From NCBI GenBank assembly GCA_035048495.1, contig CM068540.1, forward strand, positions 666,829 to 730,828: a stretch of 64,000 nucleotides of DNA. Reading direction: 5' to 3'. Source of the stretch: Euptelea pleiosperma. Taxonomy: Eukaryota > Streptophyta > Magnoliopsida > Ranunculales > Eupteleaceae. This document shows positions 11,901 through 21,433 of this stretch, piece after piece. How positions within the stretch are numbered: position 1 is the first letter of the stretch; every line of letters begins with the position of its first letter. The position numbers and the translations under genes are program-made. The notes under the pieces were generated by a model, which saw nothing but the letters and a program-made list of their open reading frames with translations, was not told the DNA's origin and did not search any database.

Positions 11901-14900
11901 CAATTAGTGATACTTTCCGTCTAGACGTGGTCCCATAGTTTTTCTTTGGCTAAGGTTTCCATGATAAAATTGCTCGTGTAGTGGTTTGTGATTTATATTC
12001 AGCACTTTCTTTAGATTAGAGCAAACGACTTAGAGAAAATATATCTTTGAGATATATTCGATTGTGATAATCAATATTGTAAATCACTAGTGAATGCATG
12101 CAAGATCAACCTACCCTACCAGTAATTTGAATTAGGTTGTTAGTTTAATTGTTAATTTTTAAATACTTATTCAACCCCCGGCCCATTCTAGGTATCCAGT
12201 AGAGTGGAAAGACAAACTTTCAGTGGTTTCTGTGCATGGCATATGAGAAGGCAGAATAGCATTGACAATGGGCTCGAGGGATCCGAGCAGAAAGTTATGA
12301 GTAAGGTTCTGCGTAAGTAACTTTTGCACCAGTAACTTTGTATAATGATACATTTTTATCTAGCCATGGTCATGTGGTTTTTTTGTTAAAAATTTTCATG
12401 TAAAATATTCGTATGTGTTATTTGATTTCTGTACTTATAATTATTTAGATTAAATCAAACGAATCAAAAATAATATATCATTGATATATTAAATCTAAGT
12501 CAGTTGAGATAATCACTATGATAATTGAATCAATCGATAGGATTGTTGTGCATGCGATTTAGTACCCTAGAACGTGATCAGTAAGTGATTTAGGTTAAAG
12601 AATTTAGATTAATTTGCTAAATAATATATTCACTCCCCTATAGGTATGCATCTTCGAGATACCGAGATTTTTACTATCGATTCGATTGATTTGAATGACG
12701 ATCTCTTTTAGGGTGTTGACCGTGGCCTTCTCCTTCGTGGACTATGATAAGTATACCTTGTGCTATCAATTCCAGAATAACCTTGGATATTTATGTAAAC
12801 CGCCATTGATCGTCTACATTGGAGATTGGGAAGTGTGACACAAGATTCAGAGATAGGAAATCACGGCCTTGATCCAAGGGCTTAGAGAAACCTTTGGAAA
12901 GTCCACTTGGACAGAAACAGTACCCCCACAACCTATTTCATGAAAACCCCTTTTAGATTAGCCTAAGTATGAGAAATACTTATAGGGTCGACCGGGGTAA
13001 AGAGACGGGGCGACTGAGGTCAAAAAGACCACCAGTAGACCAACCTGACAGACCGAGCGACCGCCTTGACTGGGTGACCGGTCTCAAGGTCTGGTTCACT
13101 AGTCTTGGTAAATCCTCGATCCTCAAGCGCGCTCTTCCCCTCCCCAATCACTATAAATACCCCCCCTCTCTACTACTTACCAATTCACTTTGATATCTCT
13201 TGAGTTCTTCATCCCAGGAGATTTGATCTTTGCTCTCTTGCTTTCGTGCTTGCTTCGATGTTCTTGCTTTGGTGATCTAGCCTTGCTCGACTTGTGAGAG
13301 ATACAATTCGGCGCTTAGTGCTCTTTGTGTGAGAGTGATTCAGTGATTGGTGTAAGCGGTGGTTCTATGCAGTACCTTTGATAAAGCTTCAGCAACATCG
13401 AAGCTCTTTTCCTCGTTAATCTCGGTTGAGAGGTAACTTGATTGTGAGTAAGAGAGTCGTGATTGATAAATCATCATTTATACTGTTGTGCTGCTCGAGT
13501 CAAGTAAGTTCTTGACAGAGCGAGAGTTTCGGTTGTAGCCGTACTCTGTTAATATCGATTGCGATCGAGACCGAGTGATTTATCTTATTCAATATTGTAA
13601 ATGTACTTAAATATTGAATTAAAAAAGTGCTAAGCTCAGTGGAGCTATTTGGAGAGTGGACGTAGGTGTGGATACACTAAACAACTAGAAGTACTTGTGT
13701 TGTAGATTGTTGTCCATTTACTTATCGCTTTAGTTGATTAAATTGTTTAAGCATATTAGTAATCAACTTAAGCTAAAATTAATAGACCTATTCACCCCCC
13801 GCTCTAGGTCTCTTGTATACATATAAAGGAACTTCAGACCATACTTAGCAAAAGGATTGCCAAATTGTCATCCTTAGTGTCTTCCTCCTCCTCTACATGG
13901 CGCGAATTTGGGGGTTGACATTGTTGTTGGAACTCAGTCCTCATGGTGACAAACTCCTAGAGTAGAAGTTTGAATCGAGCATCCTGTTGGGATAGTTGTT
14001 GCGAGATTCATGCTATTTCATTCCGCTCGTGAATATCATTTAGCGAAACTTCGCGTTGATCAAGACATCTCCTTGGAGGCATGTCAACCAGATCGATTCA
14101 AGCTTTGATACCAACTAATGCAACGAGCAATTGGGCGGATCGATGAATCTAGCTAACCGAACACAACCTTCCAGCGACATCTAATTGATTTTCCTTAGAA
14201 AATACCAATACCAATGAGCATCTAAAGCTTGTTGATTCTTCAAGAGAAGAATACCAATCAATATGGAAGAAAAGAAGAGAAACACAATTTTATTCATAAA
14301 AAAGGTCCTTACAACTATGTATTACAGTCCTATTATAGATAAACATAAAACAAGACCTAATAAAGAGCTGTTGCGAAAAAAAAAAAAGAAAACGCCTAAC
14401 CAATAATTGGTGCACAAAAAGAAACTAAACCATTTTTTAAAAACATTATGCATGCGGTCCGATCGATTGGCCACGGGGTCCGATCGATCGGAGGTAAATT
14501 TATTAACCCTTTTTTTGGTTCTTCAATTGATTGGCCATAGGGTTTGATTGATCGGAGGAAAAGATTGTCTGACCACTTTTTGGTATAAAACATTTGGTTG
14601 ATTGGAGGCCAGTACCCGATTTTGTTCAATTTTGTTCTTTGATTTATGTAACAGAACATCCGATCGATTGGAGGCCAACCGTCGATCAATCTAACTTCTC
14701 GGTGTTCGATCCATCTTCTCAAGATACTCCATGGCATCTGATCTACATCAACCAATGGTTTGCCAAAAATTCAGTTCGGACATGGTTTCGGTTTTAAAAC
14801 ATTAAGTATGTTTATTTGGAACTGATTTGGGTACTCTCATGTACATTCACGTAAAACATATGTATACAGATATGTATGTGTAACGGGGAAGAAGGGCTGG

Positions 14901-15300
14901 GGAAGAGGAAGAGGAGTTGTCATAAAGCTACGTATACAGACATAAAACATGTTTCAAAAGAAGAAAAACCAAGCAGTAGGCATATTATACGGGAGTTGTT
15001 TGCCGCGCGAATTGCTAACAAGGATGCGAACACCATGGATGGATTGTCAAAATATTTTCCTGTAACTTGATAGAGAGAATTTTGTATATTTACCTGCAAT
15101 CGCAATAAAACATCGCTGCAAGGCTTTACTTGAAACCGGTTTTTGCGAAACTCCTGGCGAGCCTTTTCAACTTCAGCTCGCTCTTCGGGTGTTCCAGCGT
15201 CGGGATCAAACTCCCAAGTCTGTCTCCCAACGAAATTGTTGGTGCTGAAAAGATATTGGCTATAAGGGCCACCACTATCGCCAATCTTAAGCTTCCACAT
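5947..15300 (-). CDS. Oxidosqualene cyclase, beta-amyrin-synthase type, 14 exons seen, 3' end missing
   Basis: It would cyclise 2,3-oxidosqualene to a pentacyclic triterpene skeleton at the ER. Exons from the ATG: 15094-15300, 9859-10050, 9691-9780, 9425-9622, 9251-9335, 8990-9156, 8687-8875, 7806-7919, 7161-7280, 6953-7075, 6757-6855, 6369-6425, 6182-6228, 5947-6090. All junctions are GT-AG, phases agree, and there are no stops over 610 codons. Landmarks: N-terminal MWKLKIG, QW-type NEDGGWGF (164-171), MWCYCR (260-265), and the catalytic acid in DCTAE (488-492), preceded by HGWQVS. Trp in MWCYCR and QVS rather than the PIS of cycloartenol synthases point to the dammarenyl-cation branch, most like beta-amyrin synthase; exact product is uncertain. 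Full-length enzymes are about 760 residues. The coding stops at DGSW with a GT donor, and no YGNW...C-terminal exons follow, so they are deleted or lie beyond the left edge past the copia insertion. Intron 1 is 5 kb and holds a dead exon 1. Confidence 0.85.
10553..11115. repeat. Direct duplication carrying cyclase exon 1 (second copy at about 14662-15325)
   Basis: Homology begins in repeat sequence (GGCCAACC-GTCGATC-type), runs through TCTTCTCAAGATACTC, TTTGCCAAAAATTC and TTTGGAACTGATTTGGGTACTC, includes exon 1 and its donor, and ends about 25 bp upstream of the ATG. The copy at 14.7-15.3 kb has roughly 90 bp extra near 14870-14980. The duplicated unit therefore includes intron-1 sequence downstream of the exon but little promoter. 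Confidence 0.8.
10885..11091 (-). pseudogene. Dead duplicate of cyclase exon 1 inside intron 1
   Basis: This 207-nt segment aligns without any gap to the intact exon 1 at 15094-15300 and keeps the GTAAAT donor. It cannot encode the N-terminus: the start codon is AGG instead of ATG, codon 19 (Ser in the intact copy) is TGA at 11035-11037, and codon 29 (Trp) is TAG at 11005-11007. It lies only about 830 bp upstream of exon 2, a more usual cyclase intron length, so it may be the original exon 1, with the copy at 15.1 kb now serving instead. Alternatively the two first exons belonged to two tandem genes that have since fused. Confidence 0.85.
11160..11340. repeat. Three tandem ~63-bp units with internal CAATCGATT/AATCGATTG dyads
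   Basis: Units start near 11163, 11226 and 11289. Each has CAATCGATT, a 15-20 bp spacer, then the inverse AATCGATTG, so each can fold on itself. Such short repeats upstream of a TATA box (here CTATATATAGCC near 11410) are typical of the U3 part of plant copia LTRs. Confidence 0.7.
11341..12660 (+). mobile_element. Copia-like LTR debris in cyclase intron 1
   Basis: A TATA box CTCCTATATATAGCC near 11408 is followed by CT-rich leader sequence and ends near 12190 in TATTCAACCCCCGGCCCATTCTAGG. A second related tail ends near 12648 with ATATTCACTCCCCTATAGG. Tails of the TATTCACCCCC-N-CTAGG kind are familiar at the LTR/leader boundary of Sirevirus-like copia elements. No pol coding sequence is present. 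The boundaries are not defined, and the family assignment is from memory. Confidence 0.45.
12660..13810 (+). mobile_element. Second copia-like LTR remnant in cyclase intron 1
   Basis: A GC-rich block rich in GACCGGTC/CGACC-type motifs (12985-13130) is followed by a TATA box CACTATAAATACC at about 13150, a CT-rich leader and a tail CTATTCACCCCCCGCTCTAGG at about 13789-13810. The order U3-type repeats, TATA, R/U5, CCCCC tail is that of a plant copia LTR. No internal domain follows, so a solo LTR or fragment is likely. Confidence 0.45.
13855..14115 (-). pseudogene. Ty3/gypsy gag N-terminus remnant with primer-binding-site-like motif
   Basis: On the minus strand TTGGTATCAAAGC at about 14103-14115 differs by one base from the usual initiator-Met tRNA primer-binding site TTGGTATCAGAGC. 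About 25 bp downstream a frame begins [20 protein letters not shown], a typical gypsy gag start rich in basic residues and Q, broken by stops after NEIA and after KLLL. It reaches about 13860 and then is lost. The matching LTR should lie at 14120-14450, where sequence on the minus strand is LTR-like but unpaired. Confidence 0.55.
14450..14700. repeat. Cluster of CGATCGATTGG motifs
   Basis: Variants of (T/C)CGATCGATTGGAGG or ATTGATTGGCC occur at about 14457, 14480, 14523, 14550, 14595 and 14660 in both orientations. This resembles the CAATCGATTG units at 11.2 kb and is probably the repeat-rich U3 part of a retroelement LTR. The cyclase exon-1 duplication begins within this repeat. Confidence 0.5.
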
Positions 15301-15611
15301 TCCCTTATATTTGACTACAAAAAAGTAAATCTCTGATTCCTACAATGAGGAACTAATCAAGGATTTAAAAACGAGATAGTTCATATTCTATAAATGGCTA
15401 AAGCAACAAGAATTATCTTCGTTCGCTTATCCAATTTTGGAGCATCCATGCAACGAATTGTAGAATAGAGATGATCATCATAGAACAAACTCGATACCAA
15501 GTAAGAAAAAAATCAATTGGCCATGAAAACATCGGTTACTAGCACCTACTCATTTCAACTACTTATATTACTATCGTCAACAACTTAAAATTACTCTCTC
15601 TCTCTCTTAAA

Positions 15612-15751
15612 TTTTGGTGGTGCTAGTAAGCCACGCATGTACTGACTTTGGGTAAGATATCCAAATACATGGAAGGAGAGGTGAAGAGGTCATTTGACAT
15701 TATTGGCACATTAAGGACGGTTTCCTGTACTAAACCCTCAAATCTCTCTCA

Positions 15752-15800
<49 letters not shown>

Positions 15801-16450
15801 GCTTGTGTTACTTTCTTATTTATTAAAATTTACTCATGCGTCTCTAATCTCTATGTTGGCCACTCAACTCATCAAAAAGCCGATTCTTGATGTGGAGGTC
15901 AATCCGACCGTGACCATGACCATGTACACGCCTATCCAAGTGCTTTTGCCACTTGTTTTTTAAGATTTTCCTTTTTAATTCACTTGGGTACATGGAGAAA
16001 AATTCTGTCCTTGCTGACAGTCTGCTGTCATCATGCAATTTGGGCCACGTGGCACACTCTTAGAGGACTCTGACCGTATGTATTTTTTCCCAATCCCTAG
16101 GACGACCTACAAAACAAAAATCAGCTTGATTACTGATTTCAAACCTTTGGATCTGTGTACCTCAAATAATGGTCAATAATGCTGAAATTCCCACAGTTAA
16201 AATCAACCCATGAAAATAATTCCAATTCAATGCCTAAAAATCACTAATCAGGCTGATATCTGGTTCGTAAGTTGACGTAGGGATTGGCCAAACATCCATA
16301 CAGTCAGAGTTCTCTAAGAAAGTGACACGTGGCTCATATTGCCCGCTGTCATCAGGCTTGATGGCGACACGCTGTCATCAAAGTTTTACTCTCTTTTTAG
16401 TATATTTGAGTTGCTCACTCATAGTTAAGAGATGGGTCAGGTTGGGGGGG
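15612..16450. repeat. Dispersed segment, copy A (copy B at 33455-34263)
   Basis: The two blocks share a collinear series of landmarks: TTTTGGTGGTG(C/T)TAGTAAGCCA, AAGATATCCAAATA, GGAAGGAGAGGTGAAGAGGT, CGGCCACTCAACTCATCAAA-type, CCACGTGGC and CTCACTCATAGTTAAGAGATGGG. The left part of copy A holds a (CT)n microsatellite that is shortened in copy B. There is no coding potential. Part of the segment (ATCAGGCTGAT ... CCACGTGGC) recurs further at about 51.0 and 60.8-61.6 kb. Confidence 0.8.
15759..15798. repeat. (CT)20 microsatellite
   Basis: A perfect CT dinucleotide run of about 20 units, preceded by a short C run. At the paralogous position in the 33.5-kb copy only a short CT run remains, followed by TATATATATG. 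Confidence 0.95.
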
Positions 16451-16564
16451 ACAATCAATGGCTGATTTTTTGTGAGGATGATCTCCTCGTCATATAGATC
16501 ACCCCAACAAAAAATCGCCCATTCTGAAATTTCTAACCCCATCAAATGTAGTTTTCAAATTACA

Positions 16565-18280
16565 CGGTAAAAGACGGTTCATAATTGTTCAACTTCTAAA
16601 CCTTGTTCAACTTCTAAACCAGTCTATGAATATTGGAATGATTTGAATTTTTGGGAGGATGATCTCCATACCATAGAGATCATCCTGACCAGTAAAAATC
16701 AGCCATTGATTCATCTTCTATGTGGGTACGCCAAATTGTTGTCAAAAATTTTGGTTGTCCCTCGAACCTGACCCTAATTTGGGACAAGCCTTAATGAAGT
16801 CTCTGTGACTTATCCCTCTCACTCTAATATCGTCTACTTTTTGTGACACACTTGCTTACAATGCTTATACATAAAGACATGTGTAATTTAATTAATTAGA
16901 TTTTATTGAGTGCCTGGCGGGCTACCAAACTGGTAACATGGTTCAAAATCACTGGATCGGAGGCTATTTTTTTGAAAACGGTAACGCCCCAAGCTCGTTA
17001 TGTTAAGACCCGTTTTGACGCATAGAAAATAATGGCCGTTATTTTCTGAAAAAAGTTGTGGAAAAAAGCAGCCGATATTTCCATTTTTTTTCAATTTTTA
17101 AAAATTTGAATTCCAAATTTCACAATTTTTTTTTTCCGTTTTTCCCATTATTTCTGTTAAATTTTATTTTTTTCATTTTTACCCCTGTCCGTCACAATCT
17201 GTTTTACCGGCCATTTTAACGGTTTTCAATCAACCCATGAAAATAATTCCATGGCCATGAGGCTAGCTAAATATTCTTTAAAAGAACGTTTTCTCAAAGT
17301 CAAACCTGACATTGACAAACGCCCTGACTCACTCTCTCTCCCTCTAAACCCTCCTCTCCCGCCATTTCTCCTCTCTCTCCGGTCGCTCCTCTCCATATAG
17401 ATCACCCCTACAATCAGCCCATTCTGAAATTTCTAACCCTGCCAAGCGTGGTTTTCAAGTTACACAGTAAAAATCGACGGTTCATAATTCTTCAACTTCT
17501 AAACCAGTCTATGAATATCAGAATGATTTGAATTTTTGTGAGATTCCTCATCCTCACGAAACGTTCTTTCAAAGGGCATTTCCCAAGGAAAAAAGTCATT
17601 TCAAAAAACATCTATCAGGTAAAAACACCCTTTAAAAGAGTGTCTGTCAGGTGGTAGAGACATTTTTTTAAAAGTATGTGACACTGACAGACGCTCTTTC
17701 AAAGGGCATTTGTCAGTGTCAGATTTGACTTTGAGAAAACGTTCTATGAAAGAACATTTAGTTACTTTTTTTGCAAATTTCAAAAAGTTTTTTTTTTTGT
17801 TTTTGTAAATACATTAAAGTTTATTTTTGTTTCTGTAATTTTTCATTTAATTAATGAGATTTTATTGAGTGCCTCGTGGATTACCAAACTGGTAACATGG
17901 TTCAAAATCTCAGGATCAGAGGCCATTTCCATTAAAACGGTAACGCCCCAAGTTTGTTACATTAAAAACCGTTTTGACACATAGAAAATAACGGCCATTT
18001 TTTTCCATTTTAAAGGCCGTTAAAACGAAAATAATGGCCATTATTTTCTGAAAAAATTTGTGGAAAAAAGCAGCCTTTATTTCTGTTATTTTTTTTCTTT
18101 CATTTTTTAAAAATTAGAAATTCAAATTTCACCGTTTTTTCCATTTTCCCCATTATTTCCATTAAATTTTGTTTGTTCAATTTTACCATTTTTACCCTTA
18201 TCCGTTACAATCTGTTTAACGGCCATTTTAACGGATTTAAAAGTAATGCCCCCAGTCCGTTATACCGTCTGCCTCTTTCT
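16565..18280. repeat. AACGG-rich repeat family, two tandem-like copies
   Basis: The series TTCAACTTCTAAACCAGTCTATGAATAT ... ATTTTATTGAGTGCC ... CCAAACTGGTAACATGGTTC ... AACGGTAACGCCCCAAG ... GAAAATAA(C/T)GGCC is present at about 16565-17220 and again at about 17465-18250. Between them lies CT-rich sequence and AAAGAACGTTTTCTCAAAGTC-type inverted motifs. The family is non-coding, T-rich and studded with AACGG/CCGTT, and recurs in foldback form at 54.8-56.4 and 58.3-59.7 kb. Confidence 0.7.
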
Positions 18281-18745
18281 AACCTTGTTTTGATTTTGCA
18301 CCTTTAAATCACAATGGGACAGTGATGTAAAGTGGGACCCAAATATGCAAAAACTTGTCCTGATGTTTAGGGAGTGAATATGTATTTAAAGTAGTCAATT
18401 AAAAATATAACCTCCTCCCCTACGGCACCTTATAGCTTCACCCACTCATCCAATCTATGTTTACTACCACACAATTAAGTTCCGCCAAACTTTAAATGTG
18501 ATGAAGAGGCCAAATACACGACTCAACCAACTCAACAATGGAATCGATTAATATTATGTTGGTTGATTGATAATAATCACATTAATGTTCACCAAACTTG
18601 AACATTACGAATTTTGTTCCATGTTGCATAATATTAGTGTCCTTGATGGCTTCACTGGCCCTTTCAAAATGCCACGTGGTGTACTATTTTGTGCACACTG
18701 GCCATGACTGTTTGGTCTACCCATTAATGGACCTACACAGCAAAT
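18281..18745. other. Spacer without recognisable feature
   Basis: Apart from a GTGCCACGTGG-like motif near 18670, typical of the dispersed repeats in this window, I see no gene, repeat structure or signal here. Confidence 0.4.
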
Positions 18746-19614
18746 AAGGCTGGCAATGGATCGGATCAAACCCGAGATCCGATCCAAAAATTTCGGGTTC
18801 GGAACCTTATTTTTACTTATCAGATCGGTACCGGATCCAAGATTGTCGATCCGATCTCTTATCGGATCAGTACCGGATCGACCCTAATCCGATATTAACC
18901 CGATATATATACACATCCTCGTAAGGTTTTACTCTTTCTTTTATTTCCTTTTGTGTCTTTTTTTTTAGGGTTTTTGTTCTCCCTACTCATGGACATAGCG
19001 GCTGCAAGTTGAATACTGATATGCTTCATCGGTGGACTGGGCGATCGAGGGGGTTTGGGTTTGTGATTTTCACTAACGAGCAGGCGATGAACGACGCCAT
19101 CGAAGGGATGAATATGGACCAAACCTTGATGGGCGTAGCATCACCATCAACAACGTCCATAATAGGTAAAGCAGTGGGGGAGGATTCCGTAGCGGCGGCG
19201 TTTATAGTGGTGGTGGTGGCGGCTTTTACAGTGGTGGTGGTGGTGGACATCGTGATAGCGGAGGAGGTCATTACAGCCGTAGTGGTGGTGGTGGTGTTGG
19301 TGGCCGTGAACGCAGCTTTGACGGAGACGGTGGTGGTGGATATTGCTACTCCATTGATGACGGTGCTACGGGTGGAATTTGCACCAGAAGAACTAGGGTT
19401 GGGGGGGTTTAGGTTTTCTAGGTTTTGATTCTTTTTTTTTTTTTTTGGTATGTATGCTCTATCGGATCAGATCGGACTCGGAATCGATCTAATCATATCG
19501 GATCGGTTCCAGAACTCTATTTTATTGATCCGATCGAGTCTGAATCAATTGGATTTCTTATCGGATCAGTACCAAATCTATATCAATCCGACTCGAACTT
19601 GATCCATTGCCAAC
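18746..19614. mobile_element. hAT-like non-autonomous element with inverted ends, carrying an RNA-binding protein fragment
   Basis: The left end reads GGCTGGCAATGGATC and the right end GATCCATTGCCAAC, which is its reverse complement with one mismatch. GGCTGGCAA-type termini suit plant hAT elements. Both subterminal regions are packed with GGATCGGATC, CGGATCAGTACC and GATCCGATC motifs in both orientations. Between them lies a fragment of a host gene. The right end directly abuts the Athila 5' LTR, so an 8-bp target duplication cannot be verified. A related terminal segment without the captured gene lies at 57.9 kb. Confidence 0.55.
19009..19428 (+). pseudogene. Glycine-rich RNA-binding protein (GRP7-like) fragment, frameshifted
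   Basis: Near 19042-19071 the frame reads GRSRGFGFVIF, the RNP1 motif of an RRM, followed by AMNDAIEGMN as in plant glycine-rich RNA-binding proteins. One base is then out of register: the next frame over reads DGRSITINNV, has an in-frame stop, then a GGGG/YSGGGGG-rich tail (about 19190-19350) as in the family. The N-terminal RRM half (RNP2 side) is absent and homology starts near where exon 2 begins in GRP7-type genes, as I recall it. It is therefore probably an exon-2 fragment captured by the flanking hAT-like element rather than a working gene. Confidence 0.75.
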
Positions 19615-21293
19615 TGATATTTGCTCAAAAGTGCTTATTTTAAGCCATTATCCTTATAGCAATGTCGCATTCTCTTAGATAAAACTTATCTTTTCGTCGA
19701 CTTTTCCATGTAAGAGTTTCTTCCATTTCATAGAATGCATTCTTTAGACGAAAATCGACTATTTGCATGAAATATACACATTTCGGATAGTCCAATATCA
19801 AGCCGTTTTAGTTGAATCTCATTACGCGCTTTTACACTTGCAAGAGACCCTATCAGGCGATTCTCAAGGACTGGCGGGCCCACGATCAACCACAGAAGAC
19901 TTCTATCAAAGCTTAAAGAGCCAACAGGCTAGAATCTATGTTTTAAAACTCGCCGAGTCTAGTCGACTCGATCGTATTTCGAGTCGACTCGGCATACAAA
20001 CTCGGATTTGCATGCCTCTCCGAGTTGACTCGAAAACTCGGCCGAGTCTTTACCGAGTCAACCATTTAAAGGCCGAGTCGACTCAAAATTAAATGTTTTT
20101 TTTTAATTTCTAATTTTTTTACTATATTTTATAAATTTTTAATTTTAATAAATATTAATTTTTATATATTTAAATATTTAATAATTAATTTAATGACTCA
20201 TCAAGTCGACTCTCGAGTCTTTGAGGTGACTCAGCCCAATGGACTTCTGCGTCGAGTACGAGTTCTGAGTTTTAAAACATAGGCTAGGATAAGAAGATAG
20301 AAGCCAAGTACGGGCAAAACCAAAGGATTGTAGAACTGGACCAAGGACCAAAAGAGAGAAGAAAGTTGAAAACCAAGAGAAAGACTAAGGTGTTAAAAGC
20401 CACACCAATTGACATCAAAAACTAGTTTAACTAATTGGTGAAGCAGATAAAAGAGAATAAATAAGGTCAGGGTTCAAGACCCTCAAATTCTATTATTTTT
20501 GTATTTTCTCTCACCTCTCTCCTATTTCTCTCTCTATCTATCTTGGCACACCATGACCCATGACCCATACCCATGACCCTGACCCATACCCATGACCCAT
20601 GCCCATGCCACCTCATTAAGCCCAAACCCATGGAGAATTGGTCTACCATGACCGATTATCCTTCATCTAACCTTCATCTTTTATGTGGATTCATTTTCTC
20701 TCTCTTCCACATCACATAAGAACCACATGCAAGCCATCTCCATGCTGTTGCCAATAGCTAGTAGCACCACCGTTCCTCCCTAAAATTGCACTCCACACAG
20801 TCCGAAAGCATCTCACCCATCTTTCTTCTTCTTCTTCCATGCTGATCCACCATCCAACAGTTGTTGTAGCTTGCGACTCATGGCCGAACCTTCCTCTGGC
20901 CTCCAACAAAACCAGAACCATCACCGGTGTTGAACTCCATTACCCTTTTCTTCCATCGTGGTGACTCTCTTCACCAGCAGTGAAGACTGCACAACTAACC
21001 TCCTCTTTACCTTCCTAACGGTCCACCTTGCTGCCTCCTCCTCTTCACATGACCTGTAACACACTTGATCATCACCAAACCCTGCAACCATCTCCTCCTT
21101 TTTCTTCTCTCACCAGAGTTGCAGCCTGCAATTCTGACCGGCCATCTTCTACTTCCTTATCTCCACTACAGCTACACATCATCTCCTCTCTGTTCGTGCA
21201 CCTTTTCCTTTGCTGTGACCAGAACAACCTCCTGTGACTCGAGTTGCAAAACCTGCAACGGTGAACAACAACTCCAGTCACATCCATGAACGT
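19615..21293 (+). repeat. 5' LTR of the Athila-type element, truncated and with an internal deletion
   Basis: It aligns to the 3' LTR (26502-28133) almost throughout. It has gained a 349-bp MITE (19932-20280) and lost about 330 bp present in the 3' copy (27237-27567, with AAG microhomology at the join near 20718). Its match ends at CATCCATGAACG, where a larger deletion has joined it to pol. CCCATGACCCATAC-type short tandem repeats lie at 20550-20615. Confidence 0.8.
19932..20280. mobile_element. MITE (349 bp) with AGGCTA target duplication, inside the Athila 5' LTR
   Basis: The sister LTR provides the empty site: CAGCAGGCTAAGATAAG at about 26806-26822. In the 5' LTR this is interrupted, with AGGCTA on both sides (19926-19931 and 20281-20286). 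The insert has terminal inverted repeats ATGTTTTAAAACTC (left about 19938, right ending 20280). Its outer parts are rich in CGAGTCGACTCG palindromes and the centre is AT-rich. It has no coding capacity. I do not assign a superfamily. Confidence 0.88.
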
Positions 21294-21433
21294 CGGTCAT
21301 TATAGTCCGACTGTTCCTTGCTACCCGGAATGCACACATCGGGTGTAGGGATGGAAACATGTCAATTGCCTTCGGCAACCTCAACACTGAGGTTAATATC
21401 TTTTGACTTATGTGACAGGATACCGATCGTGAT

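Noticed and set aside
15648..15890. 80-codon frame with a Leu-Ser repeat
   Set aside because: The repeat is the translated (CT)20 microsatellite within a dispersed repeat; the copy at 33.5 kb does not keep the frame.
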